This document shows, piece after piece, positions 12,168 to 24,595 of a DNA stretch of 64,000 bases. Source of the DNA: Combretum micranthum (Eukaryota; Streptophyta; Magnoliopsida; Myrtales; Combretaceae). The stretch covers positions 62,001-126,000 of the forward strand of contig JAMXBD010001238.1 of the NCBI GenBank assembly GCA_024138025.1. Reading direction: 5' to 3'. Every line of letters begins with the position of its first letter. Position 1 is the first letter of the stretch. Below the pieces are notes generated by a model, which saw only the letters and a program-made list of their open reading frames with translations, was not told the DNA's origin and did no database searches. Both the position numbers and the translations under genes were made by a program.

Positions 12168-12338
12168 ATGGTTAAGAATCTAGAAATCATAATTATAGAA
12201 TTGGGCTTAAGAAGAAACAAATTAGAATAGAAATAAGAAAGACCTAGATAAGATAGAATGGGTAGAATGAGTTTTTCTTACTTCTCTCTCTTTTGCATAG
12301 ATTACCTTAGACAAGGCTCGTCTACAGGCTAAAAATTT

Positions 12339-12923
12339 TAGAAAGGACCATTTGAAGCCTTGGAGAGTTACAGTCTAAGACTTAAGGTATTGTGTGAAGA
12401 GTTTGCTTTGGCTGGACAACCTAAGACTATCCGAGAAATGTTTCTAATTTGGAGGAAAGGATTGTTGACCATAGAATGGAAAGGAGTAGTGCAGACCATC
12501 CATTGTCCCTTGAGAAAGAAATGGTTTGAGCTAGAAATAATCTACGTTGTAGAACGGATCGCCACAATAGCCGAGGACCGACCAATGCTGAGGGAGGCGA
12601 TGTTTGTTCTTAGGAATGAAGGGGACCGAACCTTTCCAGACTTTTGAACTTGGAAACTGATTGGACCGGTGTTCGTATACACGCATGATAATTTGACAAA
12701 TCACATAGAGTGGATTAAGGTTGAAATCAACGACGCTTTCCACTGGCATAGGGTTTACCAGGAGGTATTACGACCACTAACTCAAGTATCCACTAAGTCA
12801 CCAATCTTCACAGGAGTTCGGCTAAGAAGGAATGAAATTTTATGTCTAAGTAGGAATGGGACTGTGATAAGAGAAGAGGAGATGAAAGAAGCAAGTGTAA
12901 AGTCTGAGGAAGAATCCGAAGAA
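12339..12923 (+). pseudogene. T1 ORF1, N-terminal and acidic part (extra ORF ahead of gag)
   Basis: One frame runs from about 12339 with a single internal stop near 12645. I do not recognise the protein; it has no zinc knuckle or protease motif. Visible parts: an N-terminal block with LCEEFALAGQPK and a Trp/Arg-rich stretch, a central block IGPVFVYTHDNL, and an acidic stretch EEEMKEASVKSEEESEE. The minus-strand copy at 32266-33200 shares the blocks (LCEEFSLVRRPR, IGPVYIYAHDEL) in the same order, which shows a real coding region. A pyrimidine-rich run ending in TTTTGCATAG (near 12295) just ahead resembles a splice acceptor. The frame continues past the solo LTR at 16372-16531 and past a second one at 20902-21147. 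Confidence 0.7.
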
Positions 12924-15900
12924 TGTCACGCTTTAAAGGGTACTCTAAACGTGACAGTCCGCCACACTTAATATTAAAGCTCAAGTGTGACAACTTTAGC
13001 CACTCCCAAAAGCTTTGATATTAAGTGTAAGGCGTGCTCTCACAAATTTAGAGGACCATACATGGAATTATGAAGTTAAGAATATAATAACATATTAAGA
13101 AAAGAGGATTCATAATATTCATTTATTTATAACAATGATTTTACAAACTTAGGGACATTTCCTTTTTCACTAATCTATTACAAGAATATTTTATAATCTT
13201 ATTCAACACTAAACTTCATCTAGAATTTTTCCTAATCCATAAAGAAATTACCTAACTGCAGGGTTCTCGTGGCCTTAACTATAAATAGGGAAACTACAAA
13301 AGATATCTATGGGGGTATAAACTAACAGGCTTAGTGAGAATTATTTCCATAAATAACTTCTGTAACAAAATTTCAAACAAGTTATTTAATCAAACAAATG
13401 GAATGCAACATACACATGGGTAAACAAGACATATAGTTTTCCGGGAACTAGATGTTGAATGGATTTGTGCCCTCCATTCAGGGTTTGGTGATACATAACC
13501 TCAAAACAAGTAGTTTTAGTAAAAAGTTTTATACTTTCGATCAATATCGCTAAGCATATGAAGTCTACTTGAATTGAGCCTTACTTTCGGATCTTTCGCC
13601 AAGCATTTCCTTTTCCATAATGTCTGCTTTTGACATGAGCTTACTATCCTTCTCACCCAAGGATAATAACCCAAATGCAATGTGACTCACTTTGTGGTAT
13701 GCGTGAATCCATTTATTTATGATATCATAACATTATTATTATTAATTTTAAGGTGATCAAAGCATTTCATACAAAGCAAGTGTTATACTAAAACAAACAT
13801 TTAAATCAATTTCGGCCTCGCTATTCTTAAGATTCTTTCAAAGAATTATTTTACATACATAACCATTTGTCTTTTCCTAACTCTAATGCAACTAAATTAC
13901 AAGCACAACAAGTATAGCATTTAAAGGAAATAAACTCACGATGCCATGTCGACTATTCTTCTCTACGGATGAGTCGTTCACACACTCCACTCAATCGAAA
14001 TATTCTTCGGGATATAGGTATCCTTCCTCGAAGTCACCTAGCCAAAGAAAATACCCACAATGAGTATTTTTTTATGATTTTCTTGAATTTTGACAAAACA
14101 ATATCAAAAGAACATTAAAGTTCGTATAAAGGAAAGTTTCAACTTAAAATGGCCATAACTTGGTCATTTTAACTCGGAATTGCGCATATAATATACCGAT
14201 TTCTATCTACTCGAAAAGATCTATTCATTTCTAAAACTATTTTTATCAAACTAAACCATTTAGGCCCGGAACAGTGGCGACAAAATTCACCACGGATTTT
14301 TCCAACTAAAAACAACTTTGGTTCAATAAATCAAAATTTTTTTAATAAATACTTAGTTATCTATATAGTTGAAAAATTCTCTTTTCATGGTTACTTAGCT
14401 CATATTTTATTCATGCTCAAGTATTTGTTGTCCAATCATGTTGCTCTAGTAAAATCATGTTGGTTTTAGAGTTTTAGAAAAATATAGTTTACAACAATTC
14501 ATTTATGTAAATCTCTTGAAATGAATATTTTGTTTCCTTTGTTTTCCAAAGATGTTTTATGTTGGCTTATATATATATTTCCAAGTAACTTTTTAAAAAT
14601 AAATTTTCTCCTTTCTAAGTTTTTTATAGTAATACATTTTTCCTATTTATTTTCCCTTTACAAATTTCTTTGTCTATCTGTTTGTAAAGATCTTTATTTG
14701 AAAATTCCTCATCCTTTCATTATGCTATCTTTTTCATAAAAATCATTTTTGTACCAACAATTATTTTCTTTTGAAAAACAAATTGGAATATTAAAGGTTT
14801 TAAGAAGCTTTTCATGACAAAAGTAGTTTCTAAAATTTTAGTGAGTTCTTTTTGTAACTTGAAAAGAAATGATTTTATTTTATTTTTTGTTAAAACATAG
14901 ATTTTATACTTCACATGAACTTATTTCTAAGTGATAAAATTTAATTTTTGTCAATTATTTTTAGAACTTGAAACTTTGGACAACAATTTAATTGAACATG
15001 AATTATGAGAAAATAATAGCAAGCAAAATAACATAAATAATAAAGTCAAGTATTGGGAGTCTTAGCTTTTTCAAGGCTTTCGGGACTAAGAAGTAGACTA
15101 GTCCCAAAATAAAAAGAAAAATTTATTTTGACTTGATGAGGACAGTCTAAGGCTAGAGACTAGTCTTAAAATAACAAGGAATGAATAAATAAATTGCAAA
15201 GGAATAAATAAATAAATTGCATTGCATAAAATAAATAAATAAATTGTAAGTGAGCTTATATGCTCTAAAGAATATGTATATATGTATAGATAATAATACT
15301 TAGATATAGTAACAATAATATGAACAAAATAATAACATAAACATAAATAGATTTTCATAAACAAGAACAATACATGAACATAATGTAGATTCCATAACAT
15401 TTAGTCTTTGGAAACTCACACTATGGTCATGTAAAGTTACACGACATGAGAGAAAAAAATAATAGGAGATGGTTACCTAAAGAAGACTTTAGTAGTGTTA
15501 TGTGGTTATGAGTTCTTGTTGTAGGTAGAAGTTGTTTTGGAATTATTTTGAGAGAGTTTTGCGAAGATATTTGGAGAGAGTTTTGAGAGGAGAATTTGAG
15601 AGAGTTTTTGTATAGAATTTATGGGTAATAAATGTGTGAAAGAAGTGAAAGAGGAGGGGGATATTTATAGGAAAATGTGGAGTGATTTTTGTATGATTAA
15701 AATAAAAGAAAATAAAACAAATTGAGAGGGCATATGGGGGAGGGGGCGCCGGCCATAGAGAGATGAGAGAGGGAGTGTTTTTATTTTTTTTTATTTTATG
15801 GATTAAATGAAGTAATAAGTAAGGTAGATGTGAAATAAAGTTATGAGAAAGGTAAAAAGTATAGGTTATGGTGTTTGTAAGAGTAGGTGTAAGAAAAAGT

Positions 15901-16371
15901 AGAGATAAAAGAATAGTGTAGAATAGTAATGAATAGTGTAATGTAAAGTAGATATGATTAATAAAGTACCAGTAGTAAGAAAATACGGGTATAAATGCGA
16001 TATCTGTTATTTCTACTTACCGAAAAATTACAAATTTAATATTTTTGAAAACCTTATATTTTTACGAGTCTAACGGTGTATTCGGAATATTTTTACTATT
16101 CCGGGGTCTGAGACACGTTTTTCAAGAACCTTGTCCGATCGGGTTCGAAACGAGTTGCGGTTTTACTAATCTGATCTTTTTATGCTACCTTAGATAATTC
16201 CGCATTGTTCTACATTCTAAACTTCTACTTATTCTCACCGAGTTGCTTATTCAGGGTTGTCGGACTTTGAGCCATTACGTCTAACTAGGGTTTTGTTGAC
16301 CTTTAGAGCTCCGATTGACTTCCGGCTTAAGGTTTTAGGCTAAACTGATTCCAAAAATTAGGGGGTTTACA
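12924..16371 (-). repeat. solo chromovirus LTR inside ORF1
   Basis: About 3.45 kb. The plus strand starts TGTCACGC and ends GGTTTACA, flanked by AAGAA at 12919-12923 and 16372-16376 (exact 5-bp TSD). No internal element sequence remains, so it is a solo LTR left by LTR-LTR recombination. It carries all marks of the T1 LTR in reverse: TATA (15662-15669), GC-rich box GGCGCCGGCCAT (about 15745), donor-like site (15475) and palindrome (15428-15443). Confidence 0.93.
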
Positions 16372-16531
16372 AAGAAGACCCAAATGAAGCTTAAGAAGGA
16401 GAACCAGAACAACAAACAGGAAACCAGACCGCTCCTGGAAATGATGAACCCTGAAATAGCGAGGACCCAGCAGAACTCATTTGCTATCTGGAAGAGAGAC
16501 AGGCTCAGAGAAAACAAGAGGCAAATCCAAC
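16372..16531 (+). pseudogene. T1 ORF1, middle part
   Basis: Removing one TSD copy restores the frame with the first piece. It is acidic and Gln-rich, with two in-frame stops (near 16401 and 16450), and ends in QEANP where the next solo LTR is inserted. Confidence 0.65.
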
Positions 16532-19500
16532 TATAAGCTCTGAAAAATTTCAGTAAATAGTTTCAAGCATGAACTTTGAAAATAAAACCCTAAAAGTCAC
16601 TCCGAATTAAAATAGAACTTTGATGAGTCCTAAACTCCGAACGAATCCGGAAAATTCTGAATCGTGAGAAAAATAAGAAATCTTAGAAATAAAATAGCAA
16701 CTTAAAATACTTCTATTCTGAAACCTTTATGTACAACAAATTTCCTATTTAACTCTAACTTATAAATTCGGGTAAAATAGAACCCTAAAGCAAATTGCTG
16801 AGAAGTAAATAGTGATTAACCTTCGGGAATAAAACTCAATCTAAAGGAATTCCGGGAACGTTGTGAGATATTAAACACTTATAGAAATCGACCTAAAATT
16901 AAGTCACACCAACCAGACAAGTCACATAAGTATAAAATATTAGCTTTTATTTAGGCAATGGGGTAAACCGGAAGGTCAACCAGGGAACCTGAGTCCCAAA
17001 AACTCCCAAAAAACTCCATACCTAGACCCGGCAATCACGTATTCCTAAACCCAGGAGTTGGAACAAGAGGAAAAAGTGTAATCGGTTCGTATTAAGTCTA
17101 GGATACTCTGGAAAGATGAGATCAATGAAATTCCGACCTATTCCAATCAGATTAGGTGCCAGTTTCGAAAAACGCGCTTTGGGATTCGAAATGTTAAGAA
17201 TATGTTATTAATGCCGTTGGACTTATATGTCTAAAGGATCTCTAAGTTATTAGTTTTACAAATTTTCAAATAGCTAGAATTATCTGATTTTACAAATCTA
17301 TTCATATTTCGTTACTACCGGTAATTAGTGAGTCTTTCAGTATGATCTACCACTAGTCATTACATAATTTAGTTTTATTTCTATTTTATTTTTATTCTTG
17401 TAATATATACCCTAGCTTCGTAGTAATCGAATAAACTTCGAAAACAGGAGAACGAAACCCTATATCAGTCTAGTGCAAACTTAGTGAGAGGAGCCTAGGA
17501 ACCCTAAATCCGGCTTTCCTTTGGTTTCATAATAAAAGAAGTTTTATAAAGTAAACGAACATGAATTATTGTTCTAAACAATATTTTAAACCTTTGAAAG
17601 TTTCAAATTCGGGAATTTTTCAATTTCGGGCCTTCCCGAGCTCAATTACGGAAAAGCGTGCCCCGGACCACGGATTCAGAAAAATGTTCCGGAATATTCG
17701 TTAGAACCGTAATTTTATAAGGATTCCAAAAATATTAATTTTATAAATTTTCGAGCTATAAAAATTACAGTTATAGTTTTTCCCGTGTTTTCGTTACAAC
17801 CGGTAAAGTAGATGTCTTGTCTACTATTCACAAGTACAACCTACACTACACACTACCCATACCCTATTCTTACATCCTTACAACTACTCAATTATATTTT
17901 CTTTTCCAAGAAATTTTTGTCTCCTATTAAATTATCACATTTATTACATTTTAATTACATAAATTACAAATTTAACAAATTTCAAACACTCTCTCTCCCT
18001 CACCCCCGTATGGCCGGCGCCCCCTCCCCTTTTTCCCCTCTCATTTGATTTGTTTTTGCTATTTTTATTCAATAACAAACCCTAAATTTCTCATATATAA
18101 ACACCTTTTTCTCTCTCTCTCCTCATTTCCACTTGCTCAAATTTTTCTAAAAGAAGAAAACCCTCTCTTCTTCCTCCCATTTGTGCCGTGACTCTCCTCT
18201 CTCTCACACTCTCACACACAAGCTCAAATCCTCTTCATTTCTACTTCTAATCTCCATTGGTATGTTGATTTCAAGCTTTGTTAGTCCTAAATCTTGTAAT
18301 GGCAACATCATTCTTGTGTGTTTTCCACTTTTAATCCCAATGAGCATATGCAAGGGACATGAAAACACTAATACGAGAATCTCAAGCCATCACAAGAAGT
18401 GGATCTAGTGTTTAAAAGAGTTTTGTTGGAATCTCATCTTGAATCATGCATGTAAAGTAGAGATCTAGCATAGAAAGTTATGTTCATGCCATGAAGTTTG
18501 TGATTCATGCACTATAATTAGTATATCTAATGTTTAGACATCCACATCTTCATCTATATGTATGATCATAGAGTTATTTTGATTTCATGCATGGATGATC
18601 ATAAAAATATAGCCTTGTTTATGTATAGATATGTTAGATAGTAGATCTCCATGTATAGAAGGCAAAGATTGAAAAAGAAAAGGTTTTGTTAGAAATGGGT
18701 TGTTGGAAATTCGGATGGATTTAGAATCCTACCTTAAAAACCACCAAAACCATTTTTAAACTCATATTTCACTTGAAAAATGAAGGGTATGTGCAATAGA
18801 TATCTTGAAGGGATAATTTTCATAAGTTTAGATGAGTTTAGGCATGAGGAAAATGTAAAACAAGTAGTAAAGCTAGAATGAAAAATATTGATTTATGGAT
18901 ATATAGTCAAAATCGTATTTTTGGGTGATGCCCACATAAACACTTAGTATCTAAGTTTAGACGGCATGTTTTATGAGCTAAATGAAGTCTTTAGATAATA
19001 GATATATTGAAGTTTCAATTTTTGATGCATTTAACAAGTTTCACATAAAGAAAATGCAAGAAAATGGAAATTATAAAATTCGGATTCTTCTAAGTAGCTC
19101 ATTCAAAAACATATTTACTCAATGAAAAATGTGGATTTTTATGCATAAATGAAGGTCTTGGATGGTATAGATGATAAAGACTTGTTTTTAGTTAGATAAC
19201 AAGTAAATTCTAGGAATAAAATCCTAAAATACTAAGAGATGCAAAAATTGTGAAGAATGGATTTTAGGAAATGGCTAATGTGAAGTCTTGTAATAATTAG
19301 GAGTTCTTGAAAGTTCATCATCAAAAAGCATTAAGATCATGCATAGATTGAACTCATTACATGTCATTCATATTAAGAATCCATTCATATTTCATCTATA
19401 CATGAATCATCGACTAGGAATATTTTTACCAAATGAGAAACAATTTTTCGAAATAGGAAAAGTTACATAACAGATCTGATCCCACTTTTCTGTGACCTTA

Positions 19501-20901
19501 ATGATTTCAAAACTTGAAAATAATATTAGAAATTGATAGATCTTTCGAAGTAGATAGAAATCGATATAAAATTTGAGAAATTCCGAGTTGAAATGACCAA
19601 GTTATGGCCGTTTTAAGTTGGAACCTCCGCAAGTAGCGAGAATCACGACTTTGATTAGTTTAGATGCATAGCTTGAAGTAGTTTAGTGATGAGATTCTTA
19701 TTAGGCTATTCTTATTTGGTAGGTGAACCCGAACACGACGATACCGTATCACCCGACCACCATTGCTAAGAGACCGGCGTACCATGGCCGAGTGAGTTTC
19801 TCTTCCGATTTCAATTATTGCTTGCGATTGTAATGATAGCCGCACTAGTTGCTAGGTAAAGATAAAAAGAATGATTATGCATGATGGGGTTAGTCGGGAG
19901 TTATGATTGCTTGTTGTTGATATGCGGAATTGAAATTAAGAAATATCGAAACCGGGTGATAAGTTGTTGATTGTATAGAAGAGTTAGAATTGATTGTCTG
20001 CGAACATTGCTTAGCCACCTAAAAGAATTGGATTAATCTATTATTATACCTCAATTATAATTGAACTCATCATATCACGATGGGGATGGAGCATTAGCAT
20101 TTGTTGGTTTTTCGTGATCCATAAAACGAATATATTGGTTGGTTTTTCGTTATCCATAAAACGAATACTTGTTGGTTAATCGTGATCCATAAAAAGAATA
20201 CTTGTTGGTTAATCGTGATCCATAAAACGAATTATTGTTCAGTTGACCGTGAGCTTAAACGGCGTCGTACCGCAGGATTCGTTAATCTGCTAACCCGGGA
20301 TGGAGGGCGCAAGTCCATCCACATATGATTTCCGACTGGTCATATGTTTGTTGAACTCACCTGTTGATGCATTTCACTTGGTTGATTAATTACTTGCTTG
20401 AATGTTTGTATTAATTGTGATTCGGAAGTTTTCACTCACTAAGCTAGTGTAGCTTATACCCCAACAGTTTCCTGTTGCAGTACGAATCCCTTTGGCTATC
20501 TCCGAGGACCTATGGGCACCAGGTACAGCTCTTAGCTTCTAAGGAGCTTTTGATGAGATTGGGGTCTAAAGATTTGAATCAGACACAAATCCTGTTTCCC
20601 AAACCGAAATTTAAAGGATAATACGAGGGAATGGTGGACTTGTGATTTGGTAGCTTTGTTATCGAGGGTATGCCCCCTAGTTATGTAATAGAGTAATTCA
20701 CTGTAAGACGATCATGATTTATGTTCTTACTGCCTTGTATATCTCCTTAAGCTACTACGAAGTAGAGTATGGTCTATAATTGTTGAGAACGAGCCTTACA
20801 CCCGATGTTAAAACTCATGGAAAGACTAAGGTTGTCTTACTTGAGTTTAAATGTTGAGTGTGGCGGACTGTCACGTGTAGGGCATACTTTGGGGTGTGAC
20901 A
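16532..20901 (+). repeat. solo chromovirus LTR, long subtype
   Basis: About 4.37 kb, TATAAGCTCTG... to ...GGGGTGTGACA, flanked by CCAAC at 16527-16531 and 20902-20906 (exact TSD). It resembles the LTR at 57140-61465: both have about 0.4-0.5 kb of extra sequence before the segment that starts the 3.5-kb LTRs. It also seems to hold two U3-like stretches (16960-17395 and 17440-17830), a GC-rich box ATGGCCGGCGCCCCC at 18010 and TATATAAA at 18095. A four-unit tandem repeat lies at 20099-20240. Confidence 0.9.
20099..20240 (+). repeat. tandem repeat, about 36-40 bp units
   Basis: Four diverged copies of a unit containing GATCCATAAAACGAATA with TTGGTT. A related array is at 26110-26240 in the LTR of T2, at the same LTR position. 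Confidence 0.8.
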
Positions 20902-21147
20902 CCAACCATGGAAGTAGATGGTACACCACCAACTACGAATGAGAATGATAGCGAGGAAGCTGGAGAGAATGTTACCTGGAAGACTATTCATGACATTGTG
21001 TCGGATCTAGCTGAAGCCGAACTGCCTAACATACATGAGAGGTTAAGGGAAGCAGCTAAAAAGAGAAAGAAGTATTTTCAACAATTCATGAGGAAAAGGA
21101 ACCCAGGATCATCCAGTAGAAACCCTAGAGATGGACCCGAAGAATGA
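20902..21147 (+). pseudogene. T1 ORF1, C-terminal part
   Basis: It continues the frame of the previous piece after one TSD copy is removed. The reading ends in a Lys/Arg-rich tail, RLREAAKKRKKYFQQF, and a stop at 21145. The minus-strand copy also ends in a basic tail with RSYLRQFVAKRPK. The basic end suggests nucleic-acid binding or nuclear import; this is inference. Confidence 0.7.
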
Positions 21148-21409
21148 AGGAAAGAGGAAAGAAATCGAGCATATCCCTTTAATTCCAGCTAGAATTTTGT
21201 AATCAAGAACTAAAACGACGATTCTACTCTATCTTTTGTGTTTTCGGAAAGGTGTTCGTGTTGTTTTCTGTGTGATTGTTGACTTTGTTGCTATTTCAAT
21301 TTCCATGTAAGGGTCTTGTACCCGCTGTTTTAATTTCCTAATAGAGTTATGCCTTATTTATGATCTCGAAAATTTACTTTGATTTAAATTTTATTTCTTA
21401 TTTCAGTAG
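21148..21409 (+). other. spacer between T1 ORF1 and gag
   Basis: Noncoding, T-rich, similar to the minus-strand copy at about 31990-32200. It is interrupted by the solo LTR at 21410 and resumes at 23203-23286. Confidence 0.6.
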
Positions 21410-23197
21410 TGAAACTACAGTAAACCACACTTCTCAATATTCTAAAGATTTTAATTTCAAATACAAGTGGATTACTTAACCGGTCAGCAAAATCACCGGG
21501 TACAAAGCAGTATATTTTGGAAAGTCCAAGTCGTATCCACAGGGAGCTATTGGCTAATTACTAGATTTAAACTTTTACCCTAATCTAAGCAATTGATTTT
21601 TCATATGTGTAATTAATCTATATTAATCTAAATTAAAAAATAGATTTCAAATGACTTATCAAGGGCTAAAACCATATGTTCTAGCAACTATAACGAGGGA
21701 TTTAGGTTTAGGAGATGCAGATGATATATGAATGATGTATTTCTATTCTCATGTGAAATGACTCATACTTTAAATTGATATATAACATTGATTACTTGGG
21801 ATTTGATCAAATTCATCTAAGAATTGCTCACCTTTCGATGTAACAAAATCTTTCATAGCATAAACTATCCTATTAAGGTAATTTATCTATGTTTTCAGGT
21901 TAATAGCATTTTACTCTCACTAAAATTACTATTCTAGTTAAGAATACAAAACAAGCACCGTTTAGTGACCCAAATTTGTAACCCTAACTGCATAAAGATT
22001 AATGAATTCTCAAGTTCTATCACAGATTTACATATCTCTATGACAAATCATATTCAAAAACCTAAGTTTTGCTTGTGCGAATCATTGAATCCTTCTCAGG
22101 TATCTTTAATCCTTTCTATCTAATCTATGTTGATCAGGCATAAACTAAACAGATTACAAACAAAGATAATCAAATTCCCAAATAATCAACACCAATATCA
22201 ATTTAATTCATGCATCAAATCATCGAATCCATTCATACATATTCATAATTGACAATGAAAACATGCATCTCAATATACAATCAAGCATAAACATAAAAGA
22301 ATAGAGATTGAAAACATCTGGTTCCTTTTCAGAAACGGGAATTTCCAAATCCAAAATCCCACAATTGTAGGCAACGCTTGATTGTAGCTAAACCCTAATC
22401 CACTCTAAATTGTTAGAACATTAGGGTCTTAGTGCCCTAAAAGAAAAACAAATAAGAACATTTTGTTTCCTAATATTTCTGAGTATTTTTGTGTCTTACT
22501 TCTCTCTCTCTTTCTTCTTTTCTCCAAAACACTGTTAAATAGAGCAAATTCACATGAAGAATACAGACTGACATAGATGTACGCCGGCAGTTACAAAATG
22601 TACGCCGCCTGCGTAAATGTGGATCTTGCTGGCATTCGTTGTATGAAAAGTGCCTCTTCAACTTACGCTTGATGAACACAGCCAGTGTTGCTTCAAATCT
22701 GGCCTGCGTAGATCATCATTCAAAATTTCCTATAGGATTATATGCAGGGATGTACGCTGGCTGCATTGAAACCCAGAAGGCCGGCGTTCCTTGCTTCACC
22801 AAACCCTACATTGGCTGCGTTCGAGCCTGCGTTAAGGATTTGCATTCTATGGACAAAGTACACAGGCTTAACGCCGGCGGTGTTGATGCAGAATTTACCG
22901 GCGTATCTCCTTATTCCAAATGCTTGCTCCAAATTGTCTTCTACCCTGGCTGCATTGATGACTGCGTTAAGAAATTGGCTTCTGTGGTGGTTCTACACAG
23001 CCTCTACACCGGCGGTGTTGGATGCTTTTGAGCCGGCGTACATGTTGATCTTCAACCAATTGTTTTAGAATTTGCTCATTACTTCTTTGTTGACCTGATT
23101 TCACAAAATTTACACTTATAAATATAAATTTCATTTGATTTCTATCAAATCTGTATCAATTTTATCCACAAAATGTATGTAAAATATGAGTTCATCA
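21410..23197 (-). repeat. solo Athila-like LTR in the T1 spacer
   Basis: About 1.79 kb, TGAAACTACAG... to ...GAGTTCATCA, flanked by AGTAG at 21405-21409 and 23198-23202 (exact TSD). The Athila LTR marks are present: a GTCGTATCCACAGGGAG segment near 21528 and a CG-rich run of CGCCGGC motifs (22573-23040). Several frames are open together in the CG-rich run; these are not genes. Confidence 0.92.
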
Positions 23198-23202
23198 AGT
23201 AG

Positions 23203-23286
23203 CTATTTATGCAAGTAAGTTTTTGTAATTCTGCAAAATTTCCATCAAAGATTTAACTAAGATATCAAAATAATAAACCTAACTTA
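23203..23286 (+). other. end of T1 spacer before gag
   Basis: AT-rich and noncoding. It resumes the spacer similar to the T2 spacer on the minus strand. Confidence 0.55.
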
Positions 23287-24595
23287 GAAAAATTTAAAAC
23301 AATTGAGGTAGAAGAGGATGTAGGGCGGAACAAAGTGCTTCCAATCAACCAGAAATAGAAGCGGAGCAGCCTGCCGCACAAGCAGCTGCTGCACCTCAAG
23401 TGGACTTGCACGCTACACTAGGACATCTAACCCAAGTGCTGAAAGCAATTAGGTAGAACATACCTGCACCTGTGCCTGCACCCGCACCTAAACTAGAACC
23501 AGCATCGGCGCCTGTAATAACTCCGCCGCAATAACAAGTGTCAGCTGAAGCATTGGTACACAGGAGCATGTACTCCTAAAATGCATCGCTACCTCCACCC
23601 CCACCGCTAAGGCTATACAAGAGCTCATTGCCTGAGTTTATTAGGAGCAACCATTATTTTGAAGGAGCTTTCGGTAAGCCAGATGAGGCTGAAGACTGGC
23701 TTGCTCAGATTGAAAGGTCTTTTGATGCATACGAGGTCCCGCATCACCTACAAATCAAATATGGGACTTACATGCTTCACTTGAATGCTAGAGTATGGTG
23801 GGAATCAAAGAGAAGAGAATTGATAACCCCAATCACTTGGGAAATGTTCAAATATGAAATCTTGGCAAAATTATTTCTCGGGGAACTTACAAGTGAAGTA
23901 TAGTGCAGATTTCCTATATATTGCTAAAAAAGGAAGGACTATTAAACAGTATGAGACCGATTTTAGTAGACTACTACAATATGCCCCCGACTCCTACAAG
24001 TACAGCGATGAATTGAAAAGACAAGTCTTCCTAGGAGGATTGGACGAAAACCTGAGAGTGAGGTTGGAAGAATTTGACATCAGAAGTTACCAGGAATTGG
24101 TAGAAAGAGTTCGAATTGTAGAAGGAGCTAAGAAAAGGAAAGGAAGGATAGAGGAAATAAAAGCTCCAATCTTTGGGAAAAGGTTTTATGGTGGATCTAG
24201 TTCCACACCCCTATAAAAGAGACTCAAGTTCTCCAACAACTATAGAAGCAATGTCAATAGTGGGAAGCCTGTACCAAAAACCATCAATTGCTGGAAATGC
24301 AATGGGGCTTACTACCCCAAGAAGTGCCCACAGTTGTTTGGGAAGTGTTTCTTTTGTGGAGACGCAAACCACAAGAAGCTGGAATGTTCGAAGAAGGCAA
24401 ACTATACTTGCTATGTTTGCAAGCAAGTACGCCATTTCGCCAACGAATGTCCACAAAGGAGAAATGTCTTAATGAGGTCTTCCGGAGGAGCTATTCCTAT
24501 AAGGACTGGGAATGGAAATAGAAGTAGAAGTGGAAGCAAGTCGGGATCCACTGCTTCAGGATTCAGAGTCTACAACATGGAAGGATAATGGATGA
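23287..24595 (+). pseudogene. gag: T1 gag with zinc knuckles
   Basis: The Gag starts with a basic GRRGCR stretch, then Gln/Ala/Pro-rich sequence, and the Ty3/gypsy gag domain from about 23628: EAEDWLAQIERSF, WWESKRRELI, then after a one-base frameshift near 23885 VKYSADFLYIAKKG, YETDFSRLLQYAPD. The 3' part has three CCHC-type knuckles: 24289-24327 (the usual His read as Tyr), 24346-24387 (CFFCGDANHKKLEC) and 24409-24450 (CYVCKQVRHFANEC). In-frame stops near 23454, 23533 and 23578 fit Gln-to-stop C-to-T changes. The protein would build the particle and bind RNA; this copy is broken. Confidence 0.9.

Noticed and set aside
20099..20240. CRISPR-like spaced repeats
   Set aside because: Units are contiguous, diverged and inside an LTR of a plant element.
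17399..20901. LTR starting at 17399 (TGTAATATATACC) as a separate 3.5-kb element
   Set aside because: No TSD fits that start. A start at 16532 gives an exact CCAAC TSD and matches the 4.3-kb LTR at 57140.
22639..23068. Overlapping ORFs of 64-130 aa, open on both strands, Cys-rich in one frame
   Set aside because: They lie in the CG-rich motif run of the solo Athila LTR (21410-23197). Several frames open together and motif periodicity explains them.
21361..23204. Athila LTR bounded by ATTTATG repeats at 21356 and 23205
   Set aside because: Ends would not be TG/CA. Start 21410 and end 23197 with AGTAG TSD fit better.
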